DNA of 64,000 bases from Hyphomicrobiales bacterium (GCA_900472575.1 UCIV01000003.1:62001-126000), one strand, 5' to 3'. Shown: positions 45,481 to 54,534, counted from the stretch's first letter. The notes: generated from the letters alone by a model not told the origin. Numbers and translations are program-made.

Positions 45481-46854
45481 TTATGCGGGCTTCATAGATA
45501 GGACGACTGTCGGCCAGAGTTCGGAAACTGTCGGGTGGATCGGCACCGCCCAGCGCAGATCGTCGTAAGTCGCACCGACATTCATCAGGTCCAGCACGCC
45601 GTGGATCGCCTCGTCACCGCCGGTGCCGAGCAGGGCCGCGCCGAGGATCTGTTTCGTCTTCGCGTCGGCGACGATCTTCATGAAACCCTTGGTTTCGCCC
45701 TTTTCGACCGCACGTCCGACATTCGTCATCGGCCGTGTGCCGACCAGAACATCATGGCCCGCCTTGCGTGCCTCTTCCTCGCCCATACCGACCCGGCCAA
45801 GCGGCGGATCGATGAACAGCGCATAGCCCAGCAGTCGTTGCGAAACCTTGCGGTCCTCGCCGTCGAACAGGTTGGCGGCGACGATCTCGAAGTCGTTATA
45901 GGCGGTGTGGGTGAAAGCGCCTTTCCCGTTGCAGTCGCCCATTGCCCAGATGCCGTCGACATTGGTGGCAAGCCGCTCGTCCACCTTGATGAAGCCGCGC
46001 GCATCGAGCTCTACGCCAGCCTTATCGAGGCCAAGATCGTCGGTATTGGGCCGCCGGCCGACTGCCAGAAGCACATCCGAGCCGATCACTTCGGGTTCGC
46101 CTTCGTCGCAATTCACGCCGACTGCTATGCCGTCTTCATGCTTGCGGAAACGGATACATTCGGCATTGGTGCGGATATGGATGCCTTCCGCCTCAAGGGT
46201 CTCGCGAACCGCTGCGGAAATGTCCTCGTCCTCGCGGCCGATCAACCGCGTGCCTTTTTCGACGACCGTTACCTCTGCACCGAAGCGGCGATAGATCTGC
46301 GCGTATTCCAGCCCGATATAACTGCCGCCGACAATCACCAGATGTTTCGGCAGCCGGTCGAGCATGACGATATCGGTATTGGTCATATAGTGGATGTCGC
46401 TCACACCGGCGAAATCCGGGATTGTTGCGCGCGAACCGACATTCAGAAAAATCTGCGGCGCGCTCAGCAATTCATCGCCGACGCGAATGACATCCTTGCT
46501 TTCAAAACGGGCGTGGCCGCGGATCAGGCTGCAGTTCGGCATGCCCTCCAGCCAGTTCTCGTTGCCGTGGCGGCTGTCGAGCGTGACCTTGTGAGAGCGG
46601 CGCATCACCGCCTGCATGTCGATTGAGATATCGCCGTCAATGCCGACACCATAATCGGCGGCACGGCGGGCAAGGTGGGCGGCATAGGCGCTGGCGACGA
46701 GCGTCTTGGTCGGTTTGCAGCCGGTGTTGACACAGGTGCCGCCGACATGTTTGCGCTCGATGATCGCGACCGCCTTTCCCGCATCATTGAACCGGCCGGC
46801 AAGCGAGGGGCCTGCCTGGCCGGCACCGATGATGATCGCGTCGAAACGCTTCAT
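45481..46854 (-). CDS. FAD-dependent disulfide oxidoreductase, mercuric reductase/dihydrolipoamide dehydrogenase type
   Basis: 457 residues. FAD site IIIGAGQAGPSLAGRF, redox-active pair GGTCVNTGCKPTKTLVASAY, NAD(P) site VIVGGSYIGLEYAQIYRRFG and second FAD motif DGIWAMGDCNGKGAFTHTAYND. The C-terminal interface (AVPIHPTVSELWPTV) carries the His-Pro pair. No N-terminal heavy-metal domain is present and no mer genes are nearby, so the mercuric reductase label is only a family tag. It overlaps the DUF4126 gene by 4 bases (ATGA). Confidence 0.88.
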   Translation of the reverse strand: MKRFDAIIIGAGQAGPSLAGRFNDAGKAVAIIERKHVGGTCVNTGCKPTKTLVASAYAAHLARRAADYGVGIDGDISIDMQAVMRRSHKVTLDSRHGNENWLEGMPNCSLIRGHARFESKDVIRVGDELLSAPQIFLNVGSRATIPDFAGVSDIHYMTNTDIVMLDRLPKHLVIVGGSYIGLEYAQIYRRFGAEVTVVEKGTRLIGREDEDISAAVRETLEAEGIHIRTNAECIRFRKHEDGIAVGVNCDEGEPEVIGSDVLLAVGRRPNTDDLGLDKAGVELDARGFIKVDERLATNVDGIWAMGDCNGKGAFTHTAYNDFEIVAANLFDGEDRKVSQRLLGYALFIDPPLGRVGMGEEEARKAGHDVLVGTRPMTNVGRAVEKGETKGFMKIVADAKTKQILGAALLGTGGDEAIHGVLDLMNVGATYDDLRWAVPIHPTVSELWPTVVLSMKPA

Positions 46855-47327
46855 ATCGTTGCGGCCGCGGGGAGAGACAAAATGATGATAAAGGCCACGA
46901 CGAAGGCCACGCCATCCTCGATGAAGGCGGCCGGTGCATCCTTGCCGAAAATCTCGGCCAGCTTGGCGCGTGCCCAGGCCCCGCCATAGGTGCCGGCCAC
47001 GGCGCCGAGGACGCCGGAAACGAGGCCGGCCAGCCAAAGGTCGTAGGGAATGCCGATCGCGGCGCCGGCCACGCCGCCGGTTATCAGCCGGGTGATGAAT
47101 TGCTGCGGCACCTTGCGGCTCGGCGTGTTGGGTAACTGGTCGGTCACCAGTTCGAACACGGCGAGAATTGTGAAGATCAGCACCGCCCATTTGGAGGCGA
47201 GGAAGGACAGCCATGAGCCGGATAGATCAAGCCAACCGAGCGCTGCCGCCCAGGTGACGAGGGCCGGGGCCATCATCGCCCTGAGGCCGGCGACGCCGCC
47301 CATGAATAGCGCAAGCAAGGAAACCAT
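46851..47327 (-). CDS. DUF4126 family membrane protein
   Basis: 158 residues from the ATG at 47325-47327, preceded by AGGGG. About four membrane helices with a glycine-rich pattern (GGVAGLRAMMAPALVTWAAALG and GGVAGAAIGIPYDLWLAGLVSGVLGAVAGTYGGAWAR), typical of DUF4126. First gene of the minus-strand run that continues with the disulfide oxidoreductase. The function is unknown; coupling to a redox enzyme may be meaningful. Confidence 0.78.
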   Translation of the reverse strand: MVSLLALFMGGVAGLRAMMAPALVTWAAALGWLDLSGSWLSFLASKWAVLIFTILAVFELVTDQLPNTPSRKVPQQFITRLITGGVAGAAIGIPYDLWLAGLVSGVLGAVAGTYGGAWARAKLAEIFGKDAPAAFIEDGVAFVVAFIIILSLPAAATI

Positions 47328-47562
47328 CTGAACCCCTATTTCCGCCCGAAGCGGTCTGCCCTCATTGATTGCACAACCACGTGATATCCTACCGCAAGTC
47401 AAGCGTCTTGCACGGGATTGCTGCCTGTGACGGTGCTACATAGCAGCCTTCGCTTTCGCCAAAATATCCAAACGCACCCGTCATACGAGAAGCCATTGGA
47501 AAATTCTGCGGCGCTCCGTAAGATATGCGCGTTATGGTCGAGGGAGGAGGAGCCCTTCGGAC

Positions 47563-49389
47563 GTGAAATATCGTATCGCGGCAGTGTCTGTCCTGTGTCT
47601 TGTGCTCGGCCTTGTGCTGACATGGAAGGTGCATGGGTTCGTGGCGCGCAGCGCCATGGACGAGGCGGAACTGCAGGCGGGGACGACGCTGAGGCTGGCG
47701 GTTTCGGCGCTTGACGGGCATCTGAAGCGCTATGAGGCGCTGCCGGCGCTGACTGCCGATGACGAGATCATCGAGGTGCTCATAGAAGACCCCGGCAACG
47801 AGGCGCTGCGGCTTGCCGCCAACCGGTATCTGAAATCCGTCAATGCGCTTCTAAAATCCTCCGACATCTACATCATGACCATGGACGGCACGACGATTGC
47901 CGCGAGCAATTACGATTCTCCCGTTAGTTTCGTCGGCGAGAATTTCAGCTATCGGCCCTATTTCCAGGAGGCGGCGCGGGGCGAGAGGTCGCGTTTCTTC
48001 GCGGTCGGCACGACATCGGCCAAGCGCGGTTATTATTTCAGTTCGCCGATCGTGATGGATGGAAAAATCCTTGGCGTCATTGTCTTCAAGGTCGATCTCG
48101 ATACGATCGAGGCCTCCTGGGCCGGCGGCGACGACCGGATCTTCGTCTCCGATCCGGAAGGCATCATCTTCATGACCGGCAGCGACGAATGGCGATTTGC
48201 CGCTATCCTGCCGCTGACGCCGGATCGGATTGCCCGGACGGAAACTTCCCGCCGATATGCGGATGTGAAGCTGCATCAGCTGCCGCTCGCCTATGGCAGT
48301 TTCGCAGGCCATGAAACCATGCTGATCCGGAACGGCAATACGGAGCGGGAATATCTCTACGTCTCGCAATCCATGCCGGAGGCCGGATGGACGGTGAATG
48401 TGCTGATGGATACGGCCTCGGTGCGCTGGCAGGCGCAGACGATGATGGCGGCCGTGTTTCTGGCGTTCTGCCTTGCCGGACTTGTCTCGGCGATCGTCTT
48501 CCAGCGCCGGGCGCGGTTGACTGAGCGCATGCAGCTGCAGGCCGAAGCGCAGAACGAGCTGGAGCGGCGGGTGGACGAGCGAACCGCGGCCCTTGCCCGC
48601 GTCAACAGCCGGATCGAGAAGGAAATTGCCGAGCGCCGCCTGACCGAGCGCCGGTTGCGCAAGACACAGGCCGATCTGGTGCAGGCCGGAAAACTCGCAG
48701 GCCTCGGCCAGATGTCGGCAGCGCTCTCCCACGAACTCAACCAGCCGCTTGCCGCAGCGAAGACTTATGCCGAGACGACCGGCCTCCTGATCGAGCGCGG
48801 GCGGGTGGAGGACGCAAGCGACAATCTCAAGCGCATCTCGGCGCTGATCGACCGAATGGCGTCGATCAGCCGGCACCTGCGCAATTTCGCCCGCAAGCCG
48901 AATGAAAAACTCGGCGCGGTCAGCGTCGAGGATGTCATCCGCGATACGATCGAGATCGTTTCGGCGCGGCTCAAGGCGGCGGATGCGGAGCTTTCCATCA
49001 CGATCGAACCGGGCCTGCCGCGGGTGATGGCAGGCGCCGTGCGTCTGCAGCAGGTGCTGGTCAATATCGTTACCAATGCCGCCGATGCGGTGGAGGGACT
49101 GGAGGACAGGCGTATCGATGTGTCTGCCTCCGGTGCGGCCGAGAAGGTGATGATCATCGTGCGCGATCGCGGGCCGGGTGTTCCGGCCGCCATTCGCGAG
49201 CGTATCTTCGACCCGTTCTTCACCACCAAAGGCGTCGGCAAAGGGCTGGGGCTTGGCCTGTCGATCTCCTACAATATCGTCAAGGATTTCGGCGGCAGCC
49301 TTTCGGTCACCGACCATCCGGAAGGCGGAGCGGTGTTTGACATCGAACTCGATGTCGCCGATGCAAGCGTGATGGAGGCGGCCGAATGA
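47563..49389 (+). CDS. Sensor histidine kinase, DctB type
   Basis: 608 residues from a GTG at 47563 behind a GGAGGAGGAG stretch. A first membrane segment (AAVSVLCLVLGLVLTW) and a periplasmic Cache-like sensor with GENFSYRPYFQEAARGERSRFFAVGTTSAKRGYYFSSPI match DctB. A second membrane segment is near 300-320. The kinase core has the H-box ALSHELNQPLAAAKTYAETT (His near residue 389), an N-box with NAADAVEGL, and DRGPGVP and GLGLGLSIS. DctB senses C4-dicarboxylates; here the neighbouring tct genes suggest a related organic acid ligand. Confidence 0.9.
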   Translation: MKYRIAAVSVLCLVLGLVLTWKVHGFVARSAMDEAELQAGTTLRLAVSALDGHLKRYEALPALTADDEIIEVLIEDPGNEALRLAANRYLKSVNALLKSSDIYIMTMDGTTIAASNYDSPVSFVGENFSYRPYFQEAARGERSRFFAVGTTSAKRGYYFSSPIVMDGKILGVIVFKVDLDTIEASWAGGDDRIFVSDPEGIIFMTGSDEWRFAAILPLTPDRIARTETSRRYADVKLHQLPLAYGSFAGHETMLIRNGNTEREYLYVSQSMPEAGWTVNVLMDTASVRWQAQTMMAAVFLAFCLAGLVSAIVFQRRARLTERMQLQAEAQNELERRVDERTAALARVNSRIEKEIAERRLTERRLRKTQADLVQAGKLAGLGQMSAALSHELNQPLAAAKTYAETTGLLIERGRVEDASDNLKRISALIDRMASISRHLRNFARKPNEKLGAVSVEDVIRDTIEIVSARLKAADAELSITIEPGLPRVMAGAVRLQQVLVNIVTNAADAVEGLEDRRIDVSASGAAEKVMIIVRDRGPGVPAAIRERIFDPFFTTKGVGKGLGLGLSISYNIVKDFGGSLSVTDHPEGGAVFDIELDVADASVMEAAE

Positions 49390-50780
49390 CGCTTGCGCAA
49401 CGAGTTCTGCTTGTCGATGACGAGGAGGAGCTTCGCCGCTCCACCGCCCAGGCGCTGGAACTGTTCGACCTTACCGTCGACACGTTCCCGAATGCGGAAA
49501 ACGTGCTGGAGCTTTCCGGTTTCGGCTTTGATGGCGTGATCGTCAGCGATATCCGTATGCCGGGGCTGGACGGGATGACGCTTCTGCACCGGGTGCGCGA
49601 GCTCGATGCGGAAATCCCGGTCATTCTCGTCACCGGCCATGGCGATGTGCAGCTTGCCGTGAAGGCAATGCGCGAGGGCGCCTACGATTTTCTCGAAAAG
49701 CCGTTCACCCCGCAGCATCTGGCCGGCGTCATCCGCCGTGCGCTGGAGCGGCGCGCGCTGATCCTTGAAAACCGGCGGCTTCGGGCCGTTGCGGGAAAAC
49801 GTGACGATGTGGAAGCCCGCATGCCGGGCCGCACGCAGGTGATGGTCGATCTGCGCTACCGCATTCGTGCGATCGGCGCGACGGATGCCGATACGCTGGT
49901 CATCGGCGATACCGGCGTCGGCAAGGAAGTGGTGGCTCGCGCCCTGCACGATATCAGCCCGCGCGCCAACCGGCCGCTGATCGCCATCAATTGCGCCGCT
50001 CTTCCCGAAACGCTGATCGAAAGCGAGCTTTTCGGCCACGAAGCCGGTGCCTTTCCCGGCGCGCTTCGGCCGCGATACGGCAAGTTCGAGCATGCGCGGG
50101 GAGGGACGATCCTGCTCGACGAAATCAGCTCCATGCCCTTCGACCTTCAGGCGAAATTCCTGCGGGTGCTGCAGGAACGGGTCATTACCCGGCTCGGATC
50201 CAACGAGACCGTGCCGCTTGATGTGCGTTTCATCGCCACCAGCAAGGTGGATCTGGAGGCGGAAGTGGCGGCCGGTCGCTTCCGCGCCGATCTTCTCTAC
50301 CGGCTGAATGTCGCGACGGTGCATGTCCCGGCGCTTTCGCAAAGACGGGCGGATATTCCGCTGCTCTTCCTGCAGCTCGTGCGCGAGGCGGCGGCGCGTT
50401 ACGGCCGGGAGGATATCGTCGTGCCTCCGGATATCCTTTCGCTGATCGCCCAGCGGGACTGGCCGGGAAATGTGCGCGAGCTGCGCAATGCCGCTGACCG
50501 GCTGGTGCTGGGTCTCGATCCGGGTTCAGGGGAGCCGGGTGGGGCTGCAAAGGAAAACGGCGGCCGGCTGGCGGAAAAGGTTGCCGCCTTCGAGCGCAAT
50601 CTCATCGCCACCGAGATTGCTGCCCATGGCGGGGCGCTGAAGCCGGTCTATGAAACGCTCGGTATTTCGCGCAAGACGCTCTACGAGAAGATGCAGAAAT
50701 ACGGTCTCGACAAGAAGATGCTGAAGTCCTCCCAAGTTGGCGATGAAGACGAGTCGGGAGCGTTCGCCGACTTTTCCTGA
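49386..50780 (+). CDS. DctD-type response regulator with AAA+ domain and GAFPGA motif
   Basis: 464 residues. The receiver domain (about 5-120) has LLVDDEEEL and the phospho-acceptor in VSDIRMPG (about residue 55). The AAA+ domain (about 150-380) has Walker A GDTGVGKE and Walker B GGTILLDEIS, and a Fis-type helix-turn-helix closes the protein (AHGGALKPVYETLGISRKTLYEKMQKYGL). The sigma-54 contact motif, normally GAFTGA, reads GAFPGA at residues 221-226. It is coupled to the kinase gene by ATGA overlap and probably controls the tct operon that follows. Confidence 0.9.
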   Translation: MTLAQRVLLVDDEEELRRSTAQALELFDLTVDTFPNAENVLELSGFGFDGVIVSDIRMPGLDGMTLLHRVRELDAEIPVILVTGHGDVQLAVKAMREGAYDFLEKPFTPQHLAGVIRRALERRALILENRRLRAVAGKRDDVEARMPGRTQVMVDLRYRIRAIGATDADTLVIGDTGVGKEVVARALHDISPRANRPLIAINCAALPETLIESELFGHEAGAFPGALRPRYGKFEHARGGTILLDEISSMPFDLQAKFLRVLQERVITRLGSNETVPLDVRFIATSKVDLEAEVAAGRFRADLLYRLNVATVHVPALSQRRADIPLLFLQLVREAAARYGREDIVVPPDILSLIAQRDWPGNVRELRNAADRLVLGLDPGSGEPGGAAKENGGRLAEKVAAFERNLIATEIAAHGGALKPVYETLGISRKTLYEKMQKYGLDKKMLKSSQVGDEDESGAFADFS

Positions 50781-50829
50781 GTTGAATTGGCGGATATTTT
50801 GCCGCTGCGTCACTATTACTCAAGGCAGT

Positions 50830-50847
50830 TGGGTGGATTTCCACCCA
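50830..50847. promoter_or_regulatory. Perfect palindrome upstream of tctC, possible response-regulator site
   Basis: TGGGTGGA-TT-TCCACCCA, an 18-base perfect palindrome. A further half-site TCCACCCA lies at 50872-50879, 32 bases (about three helix turns) from the same half of the palindrome, and both are followed by TG. The position, about 190 bases before tctC, suits an activator site. Confidence 0.5.
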
Positions 50848-51033
50848 TGCCGGACGCCCGTTGTTCCCAAATCCACCCATGCTGCGCTGCGGTTGAGGAA
50901 ATATCCTGCCTTCGCTTGCCGTTAGCCAATTGCCAGCGTTTCCGCGCCGCCCGCTAATGGATCCCAAGCAGGTGCCGGAGGAGATGTGCATCTGCAGCTA
51001 CAGGCTGGATATTGTCCTTGGAGGAGGAAATTC

Positions 51034-52017
51034 ATGAAACTGTTTAACGCCGTTCTCGGCGCAACGGCGCTTGCCGCCATCTCGATGTTTTCCGCACAGG
51101 CGAGTGCTCAGGGCTATCCCGAGCGCCAGATCACCATGGTCGTGCCGTTTGCCGCCGGTGGCCCGACCGATACGGTTGCCCGTCTCGTTGCCGAATCCAT
51201 GTCGAAGGATCTCGGCCAGCAGATCGTCGTCGAAAATGTCGGCGGTGCCGGCGGAACACTCGGTGCCGGCCGCGTCGCTGCAGCCGAAGCCGATGGTTAC
51301 ACGGTTCTGCTCCACCATATCGGCATGGCGACCAGCGCCACGCTTTACCGCAAGCTCGCCTATGACACGCTGAACGCCTTCGAATATGTCGGTCTCGTCA
51401 CCGACGTGCCGATGACGATCGTCGCCCGCAAGGATATGGAAGCGACCGATCTCAAGGGGCTCGTCGAATACGCCAATGCGAATGCCGACAAGGTGACCGT
51501 CGCCAATGCCGGCATCGGGGCTGCCTCGCATCTTTGCGGCATGCTGTTCATGAGCGCCATCCAGACCCCGCTCGTCACCGTTCCCTACAAGGGCACGGGA
51601 CCTGCGATGACCGATCTTCTCGGCGGCCAGGTCGATATCATGTGCGACCAGACCACCAACACGACGAAGCAGATCCAGGGCGGCACGATCAAGGCTTACG
51701 CCGTCACTTCGCCCGAGCGTCTCGACATCTTCAAAGACTTGCCGACCGTCAAGGAAGCTGGGCTTGAAAGCATGACCGTCGGCATCTGGCACGGCATCTA
51801 CACGCCGAAGGGCACACCCGCCGAGATCAACGAGCGCCTGTCGAAGTCGCTCCAGGGCGCGCTGAAGGACGAGAATATCGTCAAGCGTTTTGCCGAACTG
51901 GGCACCAAGCCCTCCCCGGAAGCCGATGCAACGCCGGCTGCGCTGAAAACCAAGCTGGAGACCGAGATCGCCCGCTGGAAGCCGATCATCGAGTCTGCCG
52001 GGCAGTACGCGGACTGA
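51034..52017 (+). CDS. tctC: Tripartite tricarboxylate transporter substrate-binding protein TctC
   Basis: 327 residues. Signal peptide about 1-25 (core GATALAAISMFSAQASA), then YPERQITMVVPFAAGGPTDTVARLVAESM and GAGGTLGAGRVAAAEADGYTVLL, both signatures of the Bug/TctC periplasmic family. GTGPAMTDLLGGQVDIMCDQ lies in the second lobe. It binds citrate or a related organic acid for the TctAB pump. GGAGGAGG precedes ATG 51034. It follows the two-component genes on the same strand after 253 bases containing the palindrome at 50830. Confidence 0.93.
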   Translation: MKLFNAVLGATALAAISMFSAQASAQGYPERQITMVVPFAAGGPTDTVARLVAESMSKDLGQQIVVENVGGAGGTLGAGRVAAAEADGYTVLLHHIGMATSATLYRKLAYDTLNAFEYVGLVTDVPMTIVARKDMEATDLKGLVEYANANADKVTVANAGIGAASHLCGMLFMSAIQTPLVTVPYKGTGPAMTDLLGGQVDIMCDQTTNTTKQIQGGTIKAYAVTSPERLDIFKDLPTVKEAGLESMTVGIWHGIYTPKGTPAEINERLSKSLQGALKDENIVKRFAELGTKPSPEADATPAALKTKLETEIARWKPIIESAGQYAD

Positions 52018-52086
52018 GTGCTTGCGCTGGATGGGGTGCGGTATTCAGCGACGACTTAGAGTAAGCGCGCCCTCTCTGACCTATCG

Positions 52087-52113
52087 GTGATCTCCCCACA
52101 AGGGGGAGATCAC
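52087..52113. repeat. Palindromic intergenic repeat between tctC and tctB
   Basis: GTGATCTCCCC and GGGGAGATCAC arms around a short centre form a near-perfect 27-base palindrome, related to the longer repeat at 52207. Confidence 0.6.
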
Positions 52114-52206
52114 GTGCCTCATGATCACCGTGTCCAGCGGACCTTGAGTGACCAGACAAAGCGCAGAACGCAAACGCCGAGGTTGATTGGTGAGCTTCTT
52201 CCCAGC

Positions 52207-52252
52207 TGATCTCCCCACCTGTGGGGGAGATGCCCGGCAGGGCAGAGGGGGT
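52207..52252. repeat. RIME-like intergenic palindromic repeat, copy 1
   Basis: A CTCCCC...GGGGGAGATG hairpin followed by GCAGGGCAGAGGGGGT. A closely similar unit occurs at 57225-57270. Such units are common between rhizobial genes. Confidence 0.65.
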
Positions 52253-52305
52253 GAGCTTGCTCCAGCCATCAACGCTAGACCATCTCCCACTCAAACGGAG
52301 ACACC

Positions 52306-52767
52306 ATGAATTCCAAGTCATTCGACAAAGCCAATCTGATCTGCGGCATCCTGCTGATCCTGACCGGCATCTTCTTCGCCTATCAGTCGATCGAGCTTGA
52401 GCTCGGTACGGCGTTTCGCATGGGGCCGGGGTATTTCCCGTTCATCCTGGCGCTGGCGCTCATCCTGTTCGGCGCCATCATCCTGTTTCAGGCATTTCGC
52501 GTGGAGGGAGAGCCGATCGGGCCTATTGCCTGGCGCGGTATCATCTTCATTCTTGCCGCCCCGATCTTCTTCGGCATCACGGTGCGCGGCCTCGGTTTCG
52601 TGCCGTCGCTGTTCTTCGCCGCGCTGATCGCCTCTTTCGCCTCCCACAAGATGAAGCCGCTGACGGCCGTTATTCTCGCTGTGCTGCTGACCGCCTTTTC
52701 CGTGCTGGTTTTCAGCTATGGCCTCGGGCTGCCCTTCCAGCGCTTCGGACCCTGGGTTCGCTTCTAG
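52306..52767 (+). CDS. tctB: Tripartite tricarboxylate transporter small membrane subunit TctB
   Basis: 153 residues with four membrane helices. LICGILLILTGIFFAYQSIELELGTAFRMGPGYFPFILALALILFG carries the GPGYFP motif diagnostic of TctB. GIIFILAAPIFFGITVRGLGFVPSLFFAALIASFASH follows. TctB forms the transporter with TctA. It lies 10 bases before tctA; 288 bases with two palindromic repeats separate it from tctC. Confidence 0.93.
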   Translation: MNSKSFDKANLICGILLILTGIFFAYQSIELELGTAFRMGPGYFPFILALALILFGAIILFQAFRVEGEPIGPIAWRGIIFILAAPIFFGITVRGLGFVPSLFFAALIASFASHKMKPLTAVILAVLLTAFSVLVFSYGLGLPFQRFGPWVRF

Positions 52768-52777
52768 GATTTGACTG

Positions 52778-54283
52778 ATGGATCTTTTCAATAATCTTCT
52801 TCTCGGCTTCCAGACCGCAGGATCGATCGAGAACCTGTTCTTCTGCCTGATCGGGGTGCTGCTCGGCACGCTGATCGGCGTGCTTCCCGGCATCGGCGCC
52901 ACCGCGACGATCGCCATGCTGTTGCCGATCACCTTCCAGCTCGAACCGGTCTCGTCGCTGATCATGCTCGCGGGCATCTATTACGGGGCGCAATATGGCG
53001 GCTCGACCACGGCGATCCTGATCAACATGCCGGGCGAATCCTCGTCGGCCGTCACCGCCATCGACGGTTACCAGATGGCCCGCAAGGGCAAGGCCGGGGC
53101 GGCGCTTGCGATCGCCGCGATCGGCTCGTTCTTCGCCGGCACGGTCTCCACCTTCCTCGTCGCCATCTTCGCGCCGCCGCTCACGGCCATCGCGCTGCAA
53201 TTCGGCGCCGCCGAATACTTTTCGCTGATGGTCGTCGGTCTGGTCTCGTCGATCGCGCTGGCGCATGGCTCGGTCATCAAGGCGCTGGCCATGGTGGCGC
53301 TAGGACTGCTGCTCGGACTTGTCGGAACCGATATCTATACAGGCGCGCCGCGCTTCACGCTCGGCATCCGCGAATATGCCGATGGTCTGAATTTCGTCGC
53401 GGTTGCGGTCGGCGTGTTCGGCATCGCGGAAATCCTGCGCAATCTCGAAAACGAGAGAACGCGGGAAGTGCTGATGGCCAAGGTTTCCGGCCTTCTGCCG
53501 AGCCGCGAGGATTTTCGGGCGATGATCGCGCCTGTGCTGCGCGGCACGGCGATCGGCTCGGTGCTCGGCATCCTGCCGGGCGGCGGGGCGATCCTTGCTT
53601 CCTTCGCCTCCTATACGGTCGAAAAGAAGGTGTCGAAGAACCCGCAGGAATTCGGCCATGGCGCGGTTGCCGGCGTCGCCGGTCCGGAATCGGCGAACAA
53701 TGCCGGTGCGCAAACCTCGTTCATTCCGCTTCTGACGCTTGGCATCCCGGCCAACCCGGTCATGGCGTTGATGGTCGGGGCGATGATCATCCAGGGCATC
53801 GTGCCCGGTCCGAACGTGGCAGCCGAACAGCCGGCCCTCTTCTGGGGCATCATCGCCTCGATGTGGATCGGCAACCTGATGCTCGTCATCCTCAACCTGC
53901 CGCTGATCGGGCTGTGGGTCAAACTCCTGACCATCCCTTACTACCTGCTATTCCCGATCATCATGGCCTTCTGCTCGATCGGCGTCTACAGCGTCAACTC
54001 GAACGTCTACGACCTCTATGCCGTCGCCTTCTTCGGCCTGCTTGGCTACCTGCTCTTGAAACTGCGCTGCGAGCCGGCACCGCTTCTACTTGGCTTTGTG
54101 CTGGGGCCATTGCTGGAGGAAAATCTGCGACGGGCGATGATTTTGTCGCGCGGGGATCCGAGCACGTTCGTCACGCGGCCGATCAGCGCCACGCTGCTGT
54201 TCATCGCCGTCATCGTGCTGATTGTCGTGTTCCTGCCGAGTGTGCGGAAGAAGCGTGACGAGGTGTTTGTCGAGGAGGATTAA
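52778..54283 (+). CDS. tctA: Tripartite tricarboxylate transporter large permease TctA
   Basis: 501 residues with about twelve helices. IGVLLGTLIGVLPGIGATATIAMLLPITF and GIYYGAQYGGSTTAILINMPGESSSAVTAIDGYQMARKGKAG are the conserved first half, mirrored by GSVLGILPGGGAILASFASYTVEKK and FGHGAVAGVAGPESANNAGAQTSFIPLLTLGIP in the second. It moves the organic acid across the inner membrane using an ion gradient. Last gene of the tctCBA group. Confidence 0.95.
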   Translation: MDLFNNLLLGFQTAGSIENLFFCLIGVLLGTLIGVLPGIGATATIAMLLPITFQLEPVSSLIMLAGIYYGAQYGGSTTAILINMPGESSSAVTAIDGYQMARKGKAGAALAIAAIGSFFAGTVSTFLVAIFAPPLTAIALQFGAAEYFSLMVVGLVSSIALAHGSVIKALAMVALGLLLGLVGTDIYTGAPRFTLGIREYADGLNFVAVAVGVFGIAEILRNLENERTREVLMAKVSGLLPSREDFRAMIAPVLRGTAIGSVLGILPGGGAILASFASYTVEKKVSKNPQEFGHGAVAGVAGPESANNAGAQTSFIPLLTLGIPANPVMALMVGAMIIQGIVPGPNVAAEQPALFWGIIASMWIGNLMLVILNLPLIGLWVKLLTIPYYLLFPIIMAFCSIGVYSVNSNVYDLYAVAFFGLLGYLLLKLRCEPAPLLLGFVLGPLLEENLRRAMILSRGDPSTFVTRPISATLLFIAVIVLIVVFLPSVRKKRDEVFVEED

Positions 54284-54370
54284 GTATCGGGAAGGGCCGC
54301 CGTTTGGGTGGCCTTTCGCATGTTGGTCAGCGTCTCGGTCGCCCGCTGTGGGTTCTCTTCTGGATAGGAT

Positions 54371-54534
54371 GTTGCTTGTGTTTGGATCCTCGGGTCAAGC
54401 CCGAGGATGACGGCAGAGGCAAATCGGATTGACATACGAGACGTTTCGGCAGGATTGTTAGGTTCAATGGGGTCGAAGACATACCCCACAAACTCGTCAT
54501 CCTCGGGCTTGACCCGAGGATCCAAACGCAAGCC
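54371..54534. repeat. Inverted-repeat element, about 165 bases, downstream of tctA
   Basis: Two copies of a roughly 40-base unit in opposite orientation (54371-54412 and 54495-54534). Each has an internal CCTCGGGTCAAGCCCGAGG hairpin flanked by TTTGGAT and GATGACG. About 80 bases lie between. The layout suggests a non-coding palindromic mobile unit. It may also act as a terminator for the converging tctA and lacI-type genes. Confidence 0.65.

Noticed and set aside
45481..46854. Mercury resistance operon suggested by the mercuric-reductase-like gene
   Set aside because: No merR, merT, merP or heavy-metal-binding domain is nearby; the enzyme is better described as a general disulfide oxidoreductase.
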